Positions 34,999 to 45,932 are shown, counted from the first letter of the stretch. The stretch is DNA of 64,000 nt from Anaeramoeba flamelloides (GCA_027625915.1 JANTQA010000048.1:5667001-5731000); one strand, 5' to 3'. Notes: generated by a model not told the origin, from the letters alone. Program-made: numbers and translations.

Positions 34999-35662
34999 TG
35001 CGATTCTTTGCGAGAAAAACAAAATTTTTTTATTTTGTTTCTTGTTTGATTTCTAAATTTACAAAATGTTGAAACGCGTGTTGATAGTTTGTTATGTATA
35101 TCAAAAAAATATTTTTAGTTCAATAGAATAAAAAATATGAAATGGTCAAAAACGACAAATTTTACCCAAATATACAGATTTTGAAATTTTCAAAATTTGC
35201 GAATATTTGCGATTCATTTAACATTTATTAAACATTTTATAGGGATGGGTTAAGTAGGATTAGTATATTTTAGTTGACAACCTACCCCACCACACTCGTT
35301 CCTAACTTACTCAACACATCCCACTAACCCTATCTAACCAAACCTACCTACCATACACAATTCTAAAACTCTCATATGGACACTACCTACCCTATTATAC
35401 CTACCCATATAAAATGTTTATTAAAATATTAAATAAAATGTTAAATAAATCGCAAATATTCCCAAATTTTGAAAATTTCAAAATTTGTATATTTGGGTAA
35501 AATTTGTCGTTTTTGACCAATTCATATTTTTTATTCTATTGAACTAAAAATATTTTTTTGATATACATAACAAACTATAAACACGCGTTTCAACATTTTG
35601 TAAGTTTAGAAATCAAACAAGAAACAAAATAAAAAAATTTTGTTTTTCTCGCAAAGAATCGC
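34999..35662. mobile_element. Fold-back element with ~240-base arms and a C-rich unique core
   Basis: Arms 34999-35240 and ~35411-35662 are inverted copies with a few differences. Outer ends are GCGATTCTTTGCGAG and its inverse CTCGCAAAGAATCGC. The 170-base core (35241-35410) is unlike its surroundings: strand-skewed, rich in C and repeats of CCTA/CTACC. No open frame was found. No target duplication could be fixed. Confidence 0.7.
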
Positions 35663-36231
35663 AATTTTGGTATTTTCCCCTAAATACCAGTAAATGTTTA
35701 TTAAAATTCTATGAAGAATTATTCAAAGACACCAAGAATGTTGTTTCCAAAAAGTAGGACAAGGTCTTGTGAGTGTATACTTTTTATTTAAGTGAAATAC
35801 CAAAAAAATTGATATGTAGAAACCATTCATGACTAATATTCAGGTTCTCTTTGGTTGAATTAAATAGTAACAAAAATTTTTATTAACTTTTTTAGATGTA
35901 CTTTAGAGTTGTACCTTTTGCTTTAACTGTTAAAACTCAAGAAAACTGATCATTTTCACTTTGTAAAAGAGTTTTTCCACAAATTTACGAACGATTTAAT
36001 TTAGTTTCTTTTATTTAATAAGATCAAGTGTTTTTAGGAGAAGAAAGCAAGAAACCAACTTATTTTACCCCTTTCAAAATCGTCTGAAGAAAATTAAAAT
36101 TTAAAACTCAAGAAGATAAAATAAACTCAAATAGCACATCCCCAAAGAAATGTGAATAATACTTTATTATATATTCATCCGTAACTTAATCATTTTTTTT
36201 ATTTCACTCGCATTTTTTAAAAATCGATATT

Positions 36232-37330
36232 ATGTCACTCTTTAAAAAAACACTAAACAATTTTAAGTCCCTTACAGAAATTAATAATGTCATTGTAGGC
36301 CTTTTCTTCTGATTTGATATGATTTTTTTTCTTATTTTTTGAAAAGAAAAAGAAAAAGAAAAAGAAAAACAAAAACAAAACCAATAACACTTTTCACATT
36401 TTGCTTTCGAAACTCTTAATGGTCTTTGTATCTTTTAAAATGTATAGGATTCAGAAATTGGGATTACAAAATATTACCAAAATATAACAAAACAACAAAA
36501 AAGCATGCAAACTGCCTTGGGGAAATGGTCCGAAGGAGAAAGCGAATTTAAAGAAATCTCAAATTTATTAAATAGGCTGATTGATCTTAATGCACAAAGA
36601 ATTAAATCGAGTGACACGATCCAAAAGGCACGTACTGATTTTACAAAGGGCCTGCAGGTGATTTTAGCAAGATACAAACAATACTTGAGTGTCCAAAAAG
36701 TAACCAAGCAGAAGCAATCAAAATTCCAATCTGCAGAGAAGGCATTAAGTAATGCGAAAAAAAACCTTGAGAAGGCCAAAAAAAAAACAAATTTTGAAAT
36801 GAAAAGACCAATTTTGCAATCGTCTGTCGAAAAAAGGGAAACAGATTTCAAAAAATCAAGACGTGAAGCGAAAGTTGCAGAAGAAAACCGAAAACAGACA
36901 TTCAAAGAATTCCAAGACTTCAAACTTAAAACCATTAAGGATGCTTATACAAATTTATACCAAGCAAGATTGGGTGTCATTGAAGAGGAAGTTGAAAGAC
37001 TTGAAGAGCAATTAAATGAATTGAATGAATTACCAAGCGAAATTAAATTTTCAGAATCGGAGTCTGAGTCGGGCTCAGGGTCTGGCTCTGGCTCTGGCTC
37101 TGGTTCTAACGAAAGTGAAAAAAATGACTCGGAAAAAAATTCAGAACAAGAAAAAGAACAGGAAAAAGAAAAAAAAGAAAAAAAAAAAGGAAGAGAGTGA
37201 TGAAGAGGAAGTAGAAGAAGACGTATCAAGCGAAGAGGAAAAAAAAGAAGAGGAAAAAAAAGAAGAAGAAAAAAAAGAAGAAGAATCAGAAGAAACTTCT
37301 TCAAGTGATGAAAATTCAGAAGAAGATTAA
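36232..37330 (+). CDS. BAR-domain-like coiled-coil protein, two exons, frame slip near the C-terminus
   Basis: BAR proteins bind and bend membranes as helical dimers. Exon 1 (36232-36294) encodes MSLFKKTLNNFKSLTEINNV-I. Intron 36295-36447 has gtaggc and tatag ends. Exon 2 begins at 36448 with DSEIGITKYYQNITKQQKSM, phase 0 to phase 0. The first ~200 residues are almost continuous helix with the spacing of a BAR/AH-type bundle. Then comes an SE/SG run (from 37050) and a KE-rich tail. In the first frame a TGA lies at 37198-37200, but an overlapping frame continues as EESDEEEVEEDVSSEEEKK to a TAA at 37328-37330. Frames switch at the A-rich tract about 37168-37192, which suggests a homopolymer error or a genuine shift. 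Sub-family unknown. Confidence 0.6.
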
Positions 37331-37433
37331 ATGATTGAAATTAGAACGATCTCATTTCTCAAATAATTCTAGATAACTTTTAAAGATTGTGAGATTTGAA
37401 TTTTTTTTTGTCTTTTGTTCTATTTTTTCTTTT

Positions 37434-37860
37434 TTAAGGATTATCTAAAAAAATGCCCCCATGAGGGGTGTAAGGGTCGAGGCATTACTGAAATAAGCTC
37501 CTTTTCTCTTTAGATACCGAAGAACGATTAAATTTCAATTTTTTAAATATTGGAAAATCTACTTGATCAGATTCTTAATAGTAAATTAGTAATAAAAACC
37601 TAATCCCAACCCTTTTTGTTCTAACTCGTTTTTTTTAGAGGTTTGTATTTGAAACTAGACAATACTTGTCTTAGAACAAAAAGGGTGGGATTAGGTTTTC
37701 ACTACTAATTTACTATTCAGAATCTGATCAGATAGATTTTCCCATTCTTAAAAAATTGAAATTTAATCGTTCTTCGGTATCTAAAGAGAAAAGGAGCTTA
37801 TTTCAGTAATGCATCGACCCTTACACCCCTCATGGGGGCATTTTTTTAGATAATCCTTAA
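37434..37860. mobile_element. Fold-back element with ~190-base arms bounded by TTAA
   Basis: Left arm 37434-37624 and right arm 37671-37860 are inverted copies differing at only a few positions, with a 46-base spacer. Both outer ends read TTAAGGATTATCTAAAAAAA on the inward strand. TTAA at each end would suit a piggyBac-like target duplication, but because it lies inside the palindrome this is not proven. It starts 104 bases after the BAR-like gene's TAA. The transcribed hairpin would be very stable. Confidence 0.75.
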
Positions 37861-39268
37861 AATTAATTAGAAATAAAGTTTTTTGAAATCTGATGTTTTG
37901 ATTCAATTTTAAGTTACACACAAACCCATTTCATTGTTGTCCTTTTTTATTGTTAATAAAAACAGGTAAAAATTGAAAACATATTTTTCAAAAGCAAATT
38001 CTATCTGAATGACAGTTTCTTATAATCTGACAAAATAGTTTAGAATTTCTTTTTTGTAAAAATTGAGATTCAAAACTAATTTTACCTTGTAAATTTCTTA
38101 TTTAAGATGTTGTATTACAGTCCTAGGACTTTTTAGCGCACAACTTAAGATCACACAAAATAATCACAATAATACCCAAAATTAAAATGATAAAATATAA
38201 AAAATGTTTAGCCATAATAACAGAAACAATCTTTTTTTTTTTCACTCAAAACACTCATCTAAAAAAAAAAAAATTATTTCTTATATGAAAAGAGTTGTAC
38301 CTTAAAAAAAAAAAATTTTTTTATTAATAAAGTATTATTGAAATATGTAAAATAAATAGAAATACCCCACTTCTTATTTATAAAATAGAATTTAAATTCG
38401 AAAATTTGGTAATTTCAATTAATAAAAAAAAATTCAAATTTAAAAAAAAAATTAAAAAATCTAACTCTAAACTATTTTGAAAAATTAACAAAATTTAATA
38501 AAAGAATAAACTTTACAATTAATTGGAATTCGGAGAATTAAAGGCTTTTTAGCAAAGAAATTTTAATTATAATTATAATAAGTTGTTGAATTCTACTTGT
38601 TGGAAAACTGTAGTTAGCTTTTTTTTAATTTTAGAAAAAAAAATTTTCTATTTATTTCGAAAATTTTATAAAATCTTCGTTAGGTTTTCCATAATTGAAA
38701 AGAATTAAATTAAATAAAAAGATTTTACCCCATTTTTTTGAATTCTGGAAAACCTAACATTTAACAGCACTTGACGACATGTCCTCAAAAATATTTCGTT
38801 ATAATAAAAAAAAAAAAAATATTTATTACTCAAAGATATTTAAGTTATCAATCAGGCTCAACAATTCTAAAATTCAGAAAATTTACCAACTGTTTAAAGA
38901 GATATTACCATACAATAAATAAAAATACAAAAATATTTTGTTCTTTATATTTAAAATATGACGAGGGGAAATAATAGAAAATATACATCAGTTTTTATGG
39001 GTATGTTATACCTACAAAATGATAAATTTATTTTTCAGAATAAGTTAAAAGAATTAAATTTTAATGAAATAATTTTATATTATGATAGTTCGAAATAATT
39101 TTCATTAATTGATAATTGTGAAATATATGATTTCACACTTAAATATCTGAAAGGAGGTTTAAGTAAAGGGGTACTTAGAATGGAATTTACACTTCCTACT
39201 CAATAAAAAAAATATCAAAAAAATTTTCTACATTATTTGATTATTTAGAGCGTGGGTTTAAAAGCGAT

Positions 39269-39287
39269 GGGGGGGGGGGGGGGGGGG
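39269..39287 (+). repeat. G19 homopolymer
   Basis: Nineteen consecutive G in a region otherwise near 80% A+T by eye. The length may be unreliable. It lies 85 bases before repeat B copy 5. Confidence 0.8.
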
Positions 39288-39371
39288 AAATTCCAGGATT
39301 GAACTAATTATTAATTCGAAACAAGAAGTATAAATTTATTATAATTTTTTTTCTTAAACTTAATCCTAAAC

Positions 39372-39900
39372 TTACTAAACCCCAATTTAAAATTTTTAAC
39401 CCGTCAAAATTTAATTTTTGAAAAAAAAAAAAAAATTATTTAATCAATTCTCGAAGAAATACCTTATTAGAACCTTTTATTTATCGAAATATTAACAATT
39501 TTTAATAAATTACAATACTCACAAAACAAAAAAATAAAAAATTATTAATACTATTAAATCAAGGGTCTGTTAAAATTTGTGGAGAGAGCAAAACAAAAAA
39601 ATCTATTTATAAATTAGTTAAATTTTATTAAGGATTATAGATCGATCAAATGGTTAGATACTACGAACTAATTTTATTTGAGGTCTTCTATTTTTACCAA
39701 CTCAACTTTAACAAAATATCAATCAACAAAAAACTTTTTGATCTACGGTAACTAGTTTCGTAATTCAAAAACAGAAATGAAAACAAAAACCAAAAGATGA
39801 AAATAAGTTTTTAATATTTTATAAAAAATCAAAAATATTTCCAATTTGAATAAAATTGTATTATTGTGATTTTTTGGGCTGTGTTAAATTTGTGGAAAAT
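39372..39900 (+). repeat. Dispersed repeat family B, copy 5
   Basis: The right part of family B, with GAAATACC...TTAGAACC near 39458, ATAGATCGATCAAATGG near 39646 and TGTATTATTGTGATT near 39857. Closest to the copy at 9640-10200. Confidence 0.6.
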
Positions 39901-40549
39901 TTTGAATTTTATTCTATTTAAATACCTGAAAAGGTCCTTTTTCATCAAATCTTGATTCTAAATAGTCACCCTTTTTGTTTATTACTAATGAGATTTCTTA
40001 AATAAAAAATATAAAATTTTTTATTATAATTCGATATGTTTTTTTTTAGGTATCAAAACTGGTTGTGGTATTTTTATGAAATTCATTAGAATTTTTTTAT
40101 TAAGAGACTTGATCTTGTTCAAATTTCCAAAGAATTTCAAATATTTTAAAGATATTTATTATTTAAAAAATTTTTTATATCCTTAATTGATGCCCCCCCC
40201 CCTTTTTTTTTGAAATTTAAAAGCTTATTGTTTATATTTAAAAAATGTTCGAATTTTTTTTTAATTTATCTTCCACAACTAGAAAATAAATTATTGATTA
40301 TATTGTAAATTATATAATATATAATTACTGATATAATTAGTATTTATAATCATCTTAAATTTTATATTACTTACGAATAGAACAACTCTAAAAGAAAATA
40401 ATAACAGAAATATATTAAAACATATAAAACTTTTTTTTGAGTTTCCGACCTTACAATTGAAATAAACTTTTTATTTTCCTCATTTTTTTGAATTTTTACT
40501 TTTAAACTTTTTAGGGTGCATTTTGGGAAAAATAGTGAAAAATTGATTT

Positions 40550-40870
40550 TAATTGGAAAATATTAATAGAACGACCGAAATCACAGAAAGCTTAGATCAA
40601 CTAATAAAAAGAAAGAAAAAATATTTAAAGACAAAATTGAGGATTCAACATAATAACAATTTTTTTAATACTATCTTTAGGTATGGAGTTTTTCTTTGAT
40701 TGATCAATTATTAAAAATTTGTTGAAAAAATTGACTATTTTTGAGATCTCCAAAACCACACCTTGAATTTCGATAAGAAAGTAGATTTAAAGTCTTTTTG
40801 TTGTTTTGATTGAAAATAATATAATAAATTATTCTTTGAATTTAATTGGTTTCTTCAATTAATTGGGGTT
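40550..40870 (+). repeat. Dispersed repeat family D, copy 2
   Basis: Diverged counterpart of 29490-29900 in the same orientation. Non-coding. Confidence 0.5.
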
Positions 40871-41252
40871 ACTTTTTGTTTGCAAGTTTTTCCAATTTAA
40901 AAACTGTGCTTCACTTTTTATCACAAATGGTTAATCTCAAAACACTTTGCAACCAAATATTTGCTTAATTTTGATCACAAATTCTCTAATCAAAAATTCT
41001 AAAAAAAAAATTTACAAAAAAACATGGTTCATTTGAATAATAAAGTTAAAATATATCAAATCGAAAATAAAAACTTCAAATCATAAGATAAAAACGAATT
41101 TATAAATTAATTGAAAACTCGAAATTGATTTTATAATGAAAATTGAAAAAGAAAAAAAGAAAAAAGAAAAAAGAAAAAAGAAGTGAGAATAACAAAATAA
41201 AAAATAATCATCAAAAAATCAACATATTAAAAAAAAAATTCGAACCATTAAA

Positions 41253-44200
41253 TTAATAATAATTGTTATTTATTAAATATGGAAGAAGAAGTTGATTTTT
41301 GTTTAAATTGAGATAAAATTTTTCCAAATCATGTACAAAACAAGACAGTTGGGTCAATGAATCAAATTTCAATTTTAAAGAGAATTTTGAAATGGTCTTA
41401 TTTAAATTGATAAAAATTAAATAAACTGTTTTCGATTTTTTAATATTAAATTCAATGCGAGACAGTTTTTTAATGGGGAAAATTATAGCATCCTTAAACT
41501 GATGAAAGTTTTTTTTATTTAAATCGGAAAAATTGGGACCTTTTGATAATTCTTCAAAGCAAGTGATTAAATAATTATCTGTAAGCAAGAGTGATTTTGG
41601 AATAATTTTTTTAAATTTTTTACCTCTTTCACCCCAAATTAAAAAATATTGTTTTGGTATTATTTTTTTTGAAAGGGTTTGTTTAATTTCTTCATTATTT
41701 TTCTTTTGCGATCTTAATATCTTTTCGCGGTAAGAATTTAAAATTTGATTGTTAAAATTATTTAAAAAGTCTTGTCTATATTCATAAAACATTATTTCTG
41801 GTTTTATTTCTAAAATTTTGTCAAAAAATCTTTTTGTAATGTGCGGGTTTCTTGTTAAAATCAAATAGTTCTCCGTCATGGCAAGAAATTCCCGTTTGCT
41901 ATCGTAATCAAATTCCATTTCTTCTTCATTATCAATTTCTTTTTTAAAAAATGATAAACTGAAATATTGCTGCTGATAACCAAATTTCATTTCAAGAAAT
42001 TGTTTTAAAGTTTTTTTAAATATTAATATAATTTTTATTTTGTTCTCGGGATTTGTTTGAATGTTATTTTTATTCATGCTTTGTTTCTTGTTGTTTGGGT
42101 TTTCGTTGTTGTAATTGATTGTTTTAAAAAAATAAATGAATTTATTTGTAAAAATTAGAATACAATTGGATTCTTCAGTTAATTTGGAATTATATAAAAC
42201 ATAATTTGATATTAATATTAAAGATATTTTTTCAATTGGTTGATTAAGATATTTTAAATTAAATAATAATTTAATATTCTCTGGTAAAGTAAAATAACTT
42301 TCTATAGGATCACTATTTTGAATTTTTTTTAAATAATTGTCTCTTTTTTGAGTTAAAACGCCAATTGCTTCTTTTCTGTTAGGAAAATATTTTTGTTCGA
42401 ATTGAATATTAATAGTTTTTTCTTTATATTTAAATTGTAATTGATCCATGTTTTTTAATTTTCTATTTTTAACAAATGTAAATAACGTTTTTTCTTTTGT
42501 ATTATTTTCTTTTATATTTGATTCCCCTTTCTCTCTCTCTTTTTCTTTTTCTTTTTCTTTTTCTTTTTCTTTTTCTTTTTCTTTCTCTTTCTCTTTCTCT
42601 TTCTCTTTCTCTTTCTCTTTCTCTTTCTCTTTCTCTTTCTCTTTCTCTTTCTCTTTCTCTTTCTCTGTCTCTTTCTCTAATTCATTAATAATAATGCGAT
42701 TTTCATTTATTGTATGTTTAACATTTTTTTCTAATTGTTTTTTATTTCCATTGTCTTCACCATAGTTCTCATCATCGTCGTCATCTTCTGAATTATCGTT
42801 TATAAATGGTTTATCACTAACTAAAAAAGAAGGAAATTGATTTAAGGCTGAATTCATTTCTTTTTCATTTTCAAATTCATATATCAATGATTTAATAAAT
42901 TCATCATCATGTTCATAAATCAAATAATTGATTATTATAATTGTTTTATCCCCATAAAGTTTATAAATACTTTCAATATCATTGATATTTATTTCCAAAT
43001 TTTTAGATAAATCGAGAAATTGATGTGGTGAAATTTTAATTATAACTTTATCTAAATTGTTTCCCCCACTTTGCTGTTTGTTTTCGTGATCCTGTTCTTC
43101 TTTTTCTTGCATTATTTTTTTATACACTTCCTTTTCTTTTCCACTTGATTTAATACTTCCCATTCTCGTTAGTTCATTATTATTAAAATTATTCCCATTC
43201 TTGCCCTTTTCCTTTTGAATAATATTTATTTTATTAGAACTTTTTTCATGATTAATTAAATTATTTTTAGTTAATTCCAATTTTTGTTGTTTGAATAATT
43301 TTAAAATTTTTGGAGATTTAATATTTTTAAAAAGACTTTCATCAGAAAAATATAATGATACTTGAAATTTTATCAATCCTTTTTTTCGATCTTCTTTTTC
43401 AATTTTTTTTAATTTTTTTTTTTCTTTTTCTTTTAATAATTTTTTTTTCTTTTTAAAAAGCAATTTTTCTTTATATTTTTCATCATAATATTTTTCAATG
43501 TTTTGATTTAAAAATTCTGCAAGCCAATTTTCCTTGTGTTTAGATTTTAATTTATTCAAATCATTATAGGTGTTTTGGATTTGAATATCTAAATCATTTG
43601 AAAAGTCATTTCCTTCCAAATTAACAATTTCCCATCTCTTCTTTAATTCTTGGTACTTGCTTGTTAATTGACTAATTGTTGTTTTATCTCGTATATCAGC
43701 CATTCTTTTCGGTTGCCTATCTTTTGAGTTTTTGATATTTTTTTGAATTTTTTTTAAATTAATTTGATCAATTTCTATTAAATCATAGTTTTTAATTTTT
43801 TTCCTATTATTTGTTTTCCCAGTTGTGTGTGAATTCATAATTAATTGAATTTCGATGTTGTCCAAATATTTTATACATTTGTGCTCCTTAAAAATCCATA
43901 ATAATATTTTAAAATAATTGTTAACACAGTTAATTGGATTTTGTTCTAAATTTAAATCTTCCAAATATGGCAAATTCGTTAACTTTTGTATTTCTACAAA
44001 CGATTCGATCCGATTATATGATAAATTAAGATTTCTTAAATTATACAAATCAGATACACCAATAACAGTTTTGATTTTGTTATGATCCAAAATTAATTCA
44101 GTGATACCACCAATTCGTTGGTTTATATTATCCAATTGCTCAATATCGTTATAGCTTAAAATTAATGTTTCTAATTTGAAATTTTCTTGTAAGTTCTGAA

Positions 44201-44255
44201 TATTGGTTAATTTGTTATGATTTAGATTGATCAATTGTAAATTTGTAAATGGTGA
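41253..44255 (-). CDS. Large LRR protein with EK tract and PH-like C-terminal segments; 5' exon(s) missing
   Basis: Probably a scaffold. The frame is open from an ATG at 44348 (1031 codons), but the first ~31 codons are hydrophobic AT-rich translation that looks intronic. A good acceptor (ccacaacag) at 44256 starts the LRR text at 44255 in phase 0, so the true start lies upstream and was not found. LRRs of SDS22/U2A' type follow (NLQLINLNHNKLTNI, LILSYNDIEQLDNI, LNLSYNRIESF) with an LRR cap (LEQNPINCVNN...IKYLDN). Then come Lys-rich coils, an acidic run, an uninterrupted EK tract of ~45 residues, and two beta-rich segments (CILIFTNKFIYFFK, SLLLTDNYLITCFEEL) resembling PH-domain strands. The layout recalls nischarin or STK11IP, but that is a weak comparison. 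TAA at 41253. Confidence 0.6.
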   Translation of the reverse strand, partial: SPFTNLQLINLNHNKLTNIQNLQENFKLETLILSYNDIEQLDNINQRIGGITELILDHNKIKTVIGVSDLYNLRNLNLSYNRIESFVEIQKLTNLPYLEDLNLEQNPINCVNNYFKILLWIFKEHKCIKYLDNIEIQLIMNSHTTGKTNNRKKIKNYDLIEIDQINLKKIQKNIKNSKDRQPKRMADIRDKTTISQLTSKYQELKKRWEIVNLEGNDFSNDLDIQIQNTYNDLNKLKSKHKENWLAEFLNQNIEKYYDEKYKEKLLFKKKKKLLKEKEKKKLKKIEKEDRKKGLIKFQVSLYFSDESLFKNIKSPKILKLFKQQKLELTKNNLINHEKSSNKINIIQKEKGKNGNNFNNNELTRMGSIKSSGKEKEVYKKIMQEKEEQDHENKQQSGGNNLDKVIIKISPHQFLDLSKNLEININDIESIYKLYGDKTIIIINYLIYEHDDEFIKSLIYEFENEKEMNSALNQFPSFLVSDKPFINDNSEDDDDDENYGEDNGNKKQLEKNVKHTINENRIIINELEKETEKEKEKEKEKEKEKEKEKEKEKEKEKEKEKEKEKEKEKEKEKEREKGESNIKENNTKEKTLFTFVKNRKLKNMDQLQFKYKEKTINIQFEQKYFPNRKEAIGVLTQKRDNYLKKIQNSDPIESYFTLPENIKLLFNLKYLNQPIEKISLILISNYVLYNSKLTEESNCILIFTNKFIYFFKTINYNNENPNNKKQSMNKNNIQTNPENKIKIILIFKKTLKQFLEMKFGYQQQYFSLSFFKKEIDNEEEMEFDYDSKREFLAMTENYLILTRNPHITKRFFDKILEIKPEIMFYEYRQDFLNNFNNQILNSYREKILRSQKKNNEEIKQTLSKKIIPKQYFLIWGERGKKFKKIIPKSLLLTDNYLITCFEELSKGPNFSDLNKKNFHQFKDAIIFPIKKLSRIEFNIKKSKTVYLIFINLNKTISKFSLKLKFDSLTQLSCFVHDLEKFYLNLNKNQLLLPYLINNNYY
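42536..42675 (-). repeat. In-frame hexanucleotide repeat encoding (Glu-Lys)n
   Basis: On the coding strand, about eight units of GAAAAA adjoin about thirteen units of GAGAAA, all encoding Glu-Lys. The two blocks differ only in the third base of the Glu codon, so one peptide repeat arose from two separate DNA expansions. Part of the LRR gene 41253-44255. Confidence 0.85.
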
Positions 44256-45339
44256 CTGTTGTGGTTGGAAGCAAATATTTTTCAAAAAATGCAAAAAGAA
44301 AAAAATAAGGTAATTGATTATAAAAACAATAAATTTTATTGAGATCAAAATAAAAAAAAGTTAATTAATGGTAAAAAAAGAGATTATGTTTTTAAAAAAA
44401 TAAATTTGGTATTCTTATTTTTTGGTGAGAAACTAAATTATTTTTTGGTCATAGTGGTCAAAAAATTGTTTTTATATTTTAATTTTTAAGAATATATAGT
44501 CGATAAATTTATTTCTTTTATGAATATCGACTCTAATCTGAAATTTATTTATTTCTTTTTGATTGATGAAGGGTGGAGATCAAAGATCCTCTTACCTCGC
44601 TTGGCTCCTAATGATAGATTACTAATTTAGATGATAAAGAAAAAAAAAATTTGTTCAGGTATAGTTCCAAGTTTTTGATTGATTCAAAAAAAAAACAATC
44701 AAAAAAAAATCCAAGTGAAAAAACAAAGATAAAAAAACTGGGAAGGATTTTATAATAAAAGGTCAAGGGTAAAAAAAAAAATCAATGCTATCATGTTTAC
44801 ATTAAGAACAGATAAAATCACAACCGCCATCTTTTTTATTTAAAATTTTATCGTTTATAGCTTTAAGCAATCATGAATGGCCAGTTGGGGGTGTTGTTGT
44901 TTGGTAGAAGCATTTTTTTTTTTTTTCTTTTTGAACCAATTTTCATTATCTTATATTGGCAATTTTTGCCTTTGTTTTATCATTTGTATGGTTGAGTTAC
45001 CCATAGTACCATGTTTAAGTGTATTAGTAAGTATCTACATGATATTTTTCCTTTATAACTCTCCATCCCGATATAAAGGAAATTCATCAAGGGGAAAATG
45101 GATAAAAATAAATTCATCATTTATTTTATTTCAAAATAGTCTTACATGAGTTTATTCTTAAAATTAAATAAATGAATTTTTCATTTTTTGCTGGACCAAG
45201 TCTTGTAGGGTAAATAGTTTTTTTGTCTAATTTAAGGAACATTAAAAAAAATTATTAATTTTTCTTTATATTTCTTGAATTGAAAAAAAAAACTATTGCT
45301 AAAGATGAAATGGTCTTTAGTTTAAATATACATATATCA

Positions 45340-45932
45340 GGTATTTCCAATAAAGTGGGGCTTTTTTTTTTTTTTACATTTCATAAAAAATCATTTTTAT
45401 TAATGAGGGGGGTATTTGTTAATTGACAATAAGAAAATTAAGTTTAATATTAATACCGATTGAATCAATGACTAAGGTATTTATTTCAAAATATATGTTT
45501 GTTGAAATATTTCTCAAAAAATGAAAAAAAAAAAAATCACCTTTTTTTGGTGAATACAATGTACAGCCAGTTTAAATAAAAAAACTGGAAACACGGAAAG
45601 GGCACAAATGATTTTTTAAACAATCAAATGCAGTTATCTATTCAATTCTATTTGAAATTTTGTTGAGATTAAAAAAGTTATGAAAATGATTTTTTCGATC
45701 AAAAGGAAAATAATAAACAGCAATTTCCACCCATAAAAAATATCAGATAAAATCAAGAGCACAAAATTTAATATCATTTTTTTATTTAATACAATACTAA
45801 GAAACAAATTGAATTATTACCAAGAATCAATAAATGGTAGTTAATGATTTTGTATATTTAAATACTTTTTTGAAAATTGTGTTTAATAAATATATTTATA
45901 AATGAATTTGCCCCTTTTTTTTGGAAATAGCT
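45340..45932. mobile_element. MITE-like element, family C copy 1
   Basis: About 590 bases with terminal inverted repeats: left AGGTATTTCCAATAAAGTGG, right (inverse) AGCTATTTCCAAAAAAAAGG. A second copy lies at 61902-62496 with matching ends and interior (AATACAATACTAAGAAACAA in both). Non-coding, no transposase. No unambiguous target duplication. Confidence 0.65.

Larger units (their letters stand above)
33346..36231. other. Intergenic region with truncated repeat B and a large fold-back element
   Basis: Between divergently oriented E2F-like (-) and BAR-like (+) genes. It contains repeat B left part (34215-34440) and the fold-back element 34999-35662. The rest is AT-rich with no recognised gene or defined promoter motif. 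Confidence 0.6.
37331..41252. other. Gene-free interval with hairpin element, G19 run and repeats B and D
   Basis: It contains the fold-back element 37434-37860, a short inverted repeat near 38681-38759 (GTTAGGTTTTCCA and its inverse), a G19 run (39269-39287), repeat B copy (39372-39900), a C10 run at 40193-40202 and repeat D copy 2 (40550-40870). No gene was recognised. Confidence 0.55.

Noticed and set aside
38681-38759. Short inverted repeat GTTAGGTTTTCCA / TGGAAAACCTAAC
   Set aside because: Could be an element end or a chance hairpin; only one copy was noticed.
42448-42765. Plus-strand (FS)n frame opposite the EK tract
   Set aside because: Antisense shadow of the in-frame hexanucleotide repeat.
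44877-45149. 90-codon plus frame with ATG (MASWGCCC...)
   Set aside because: The residues follow homopolymer runs, with no codon-position bias and no recognisable motif.
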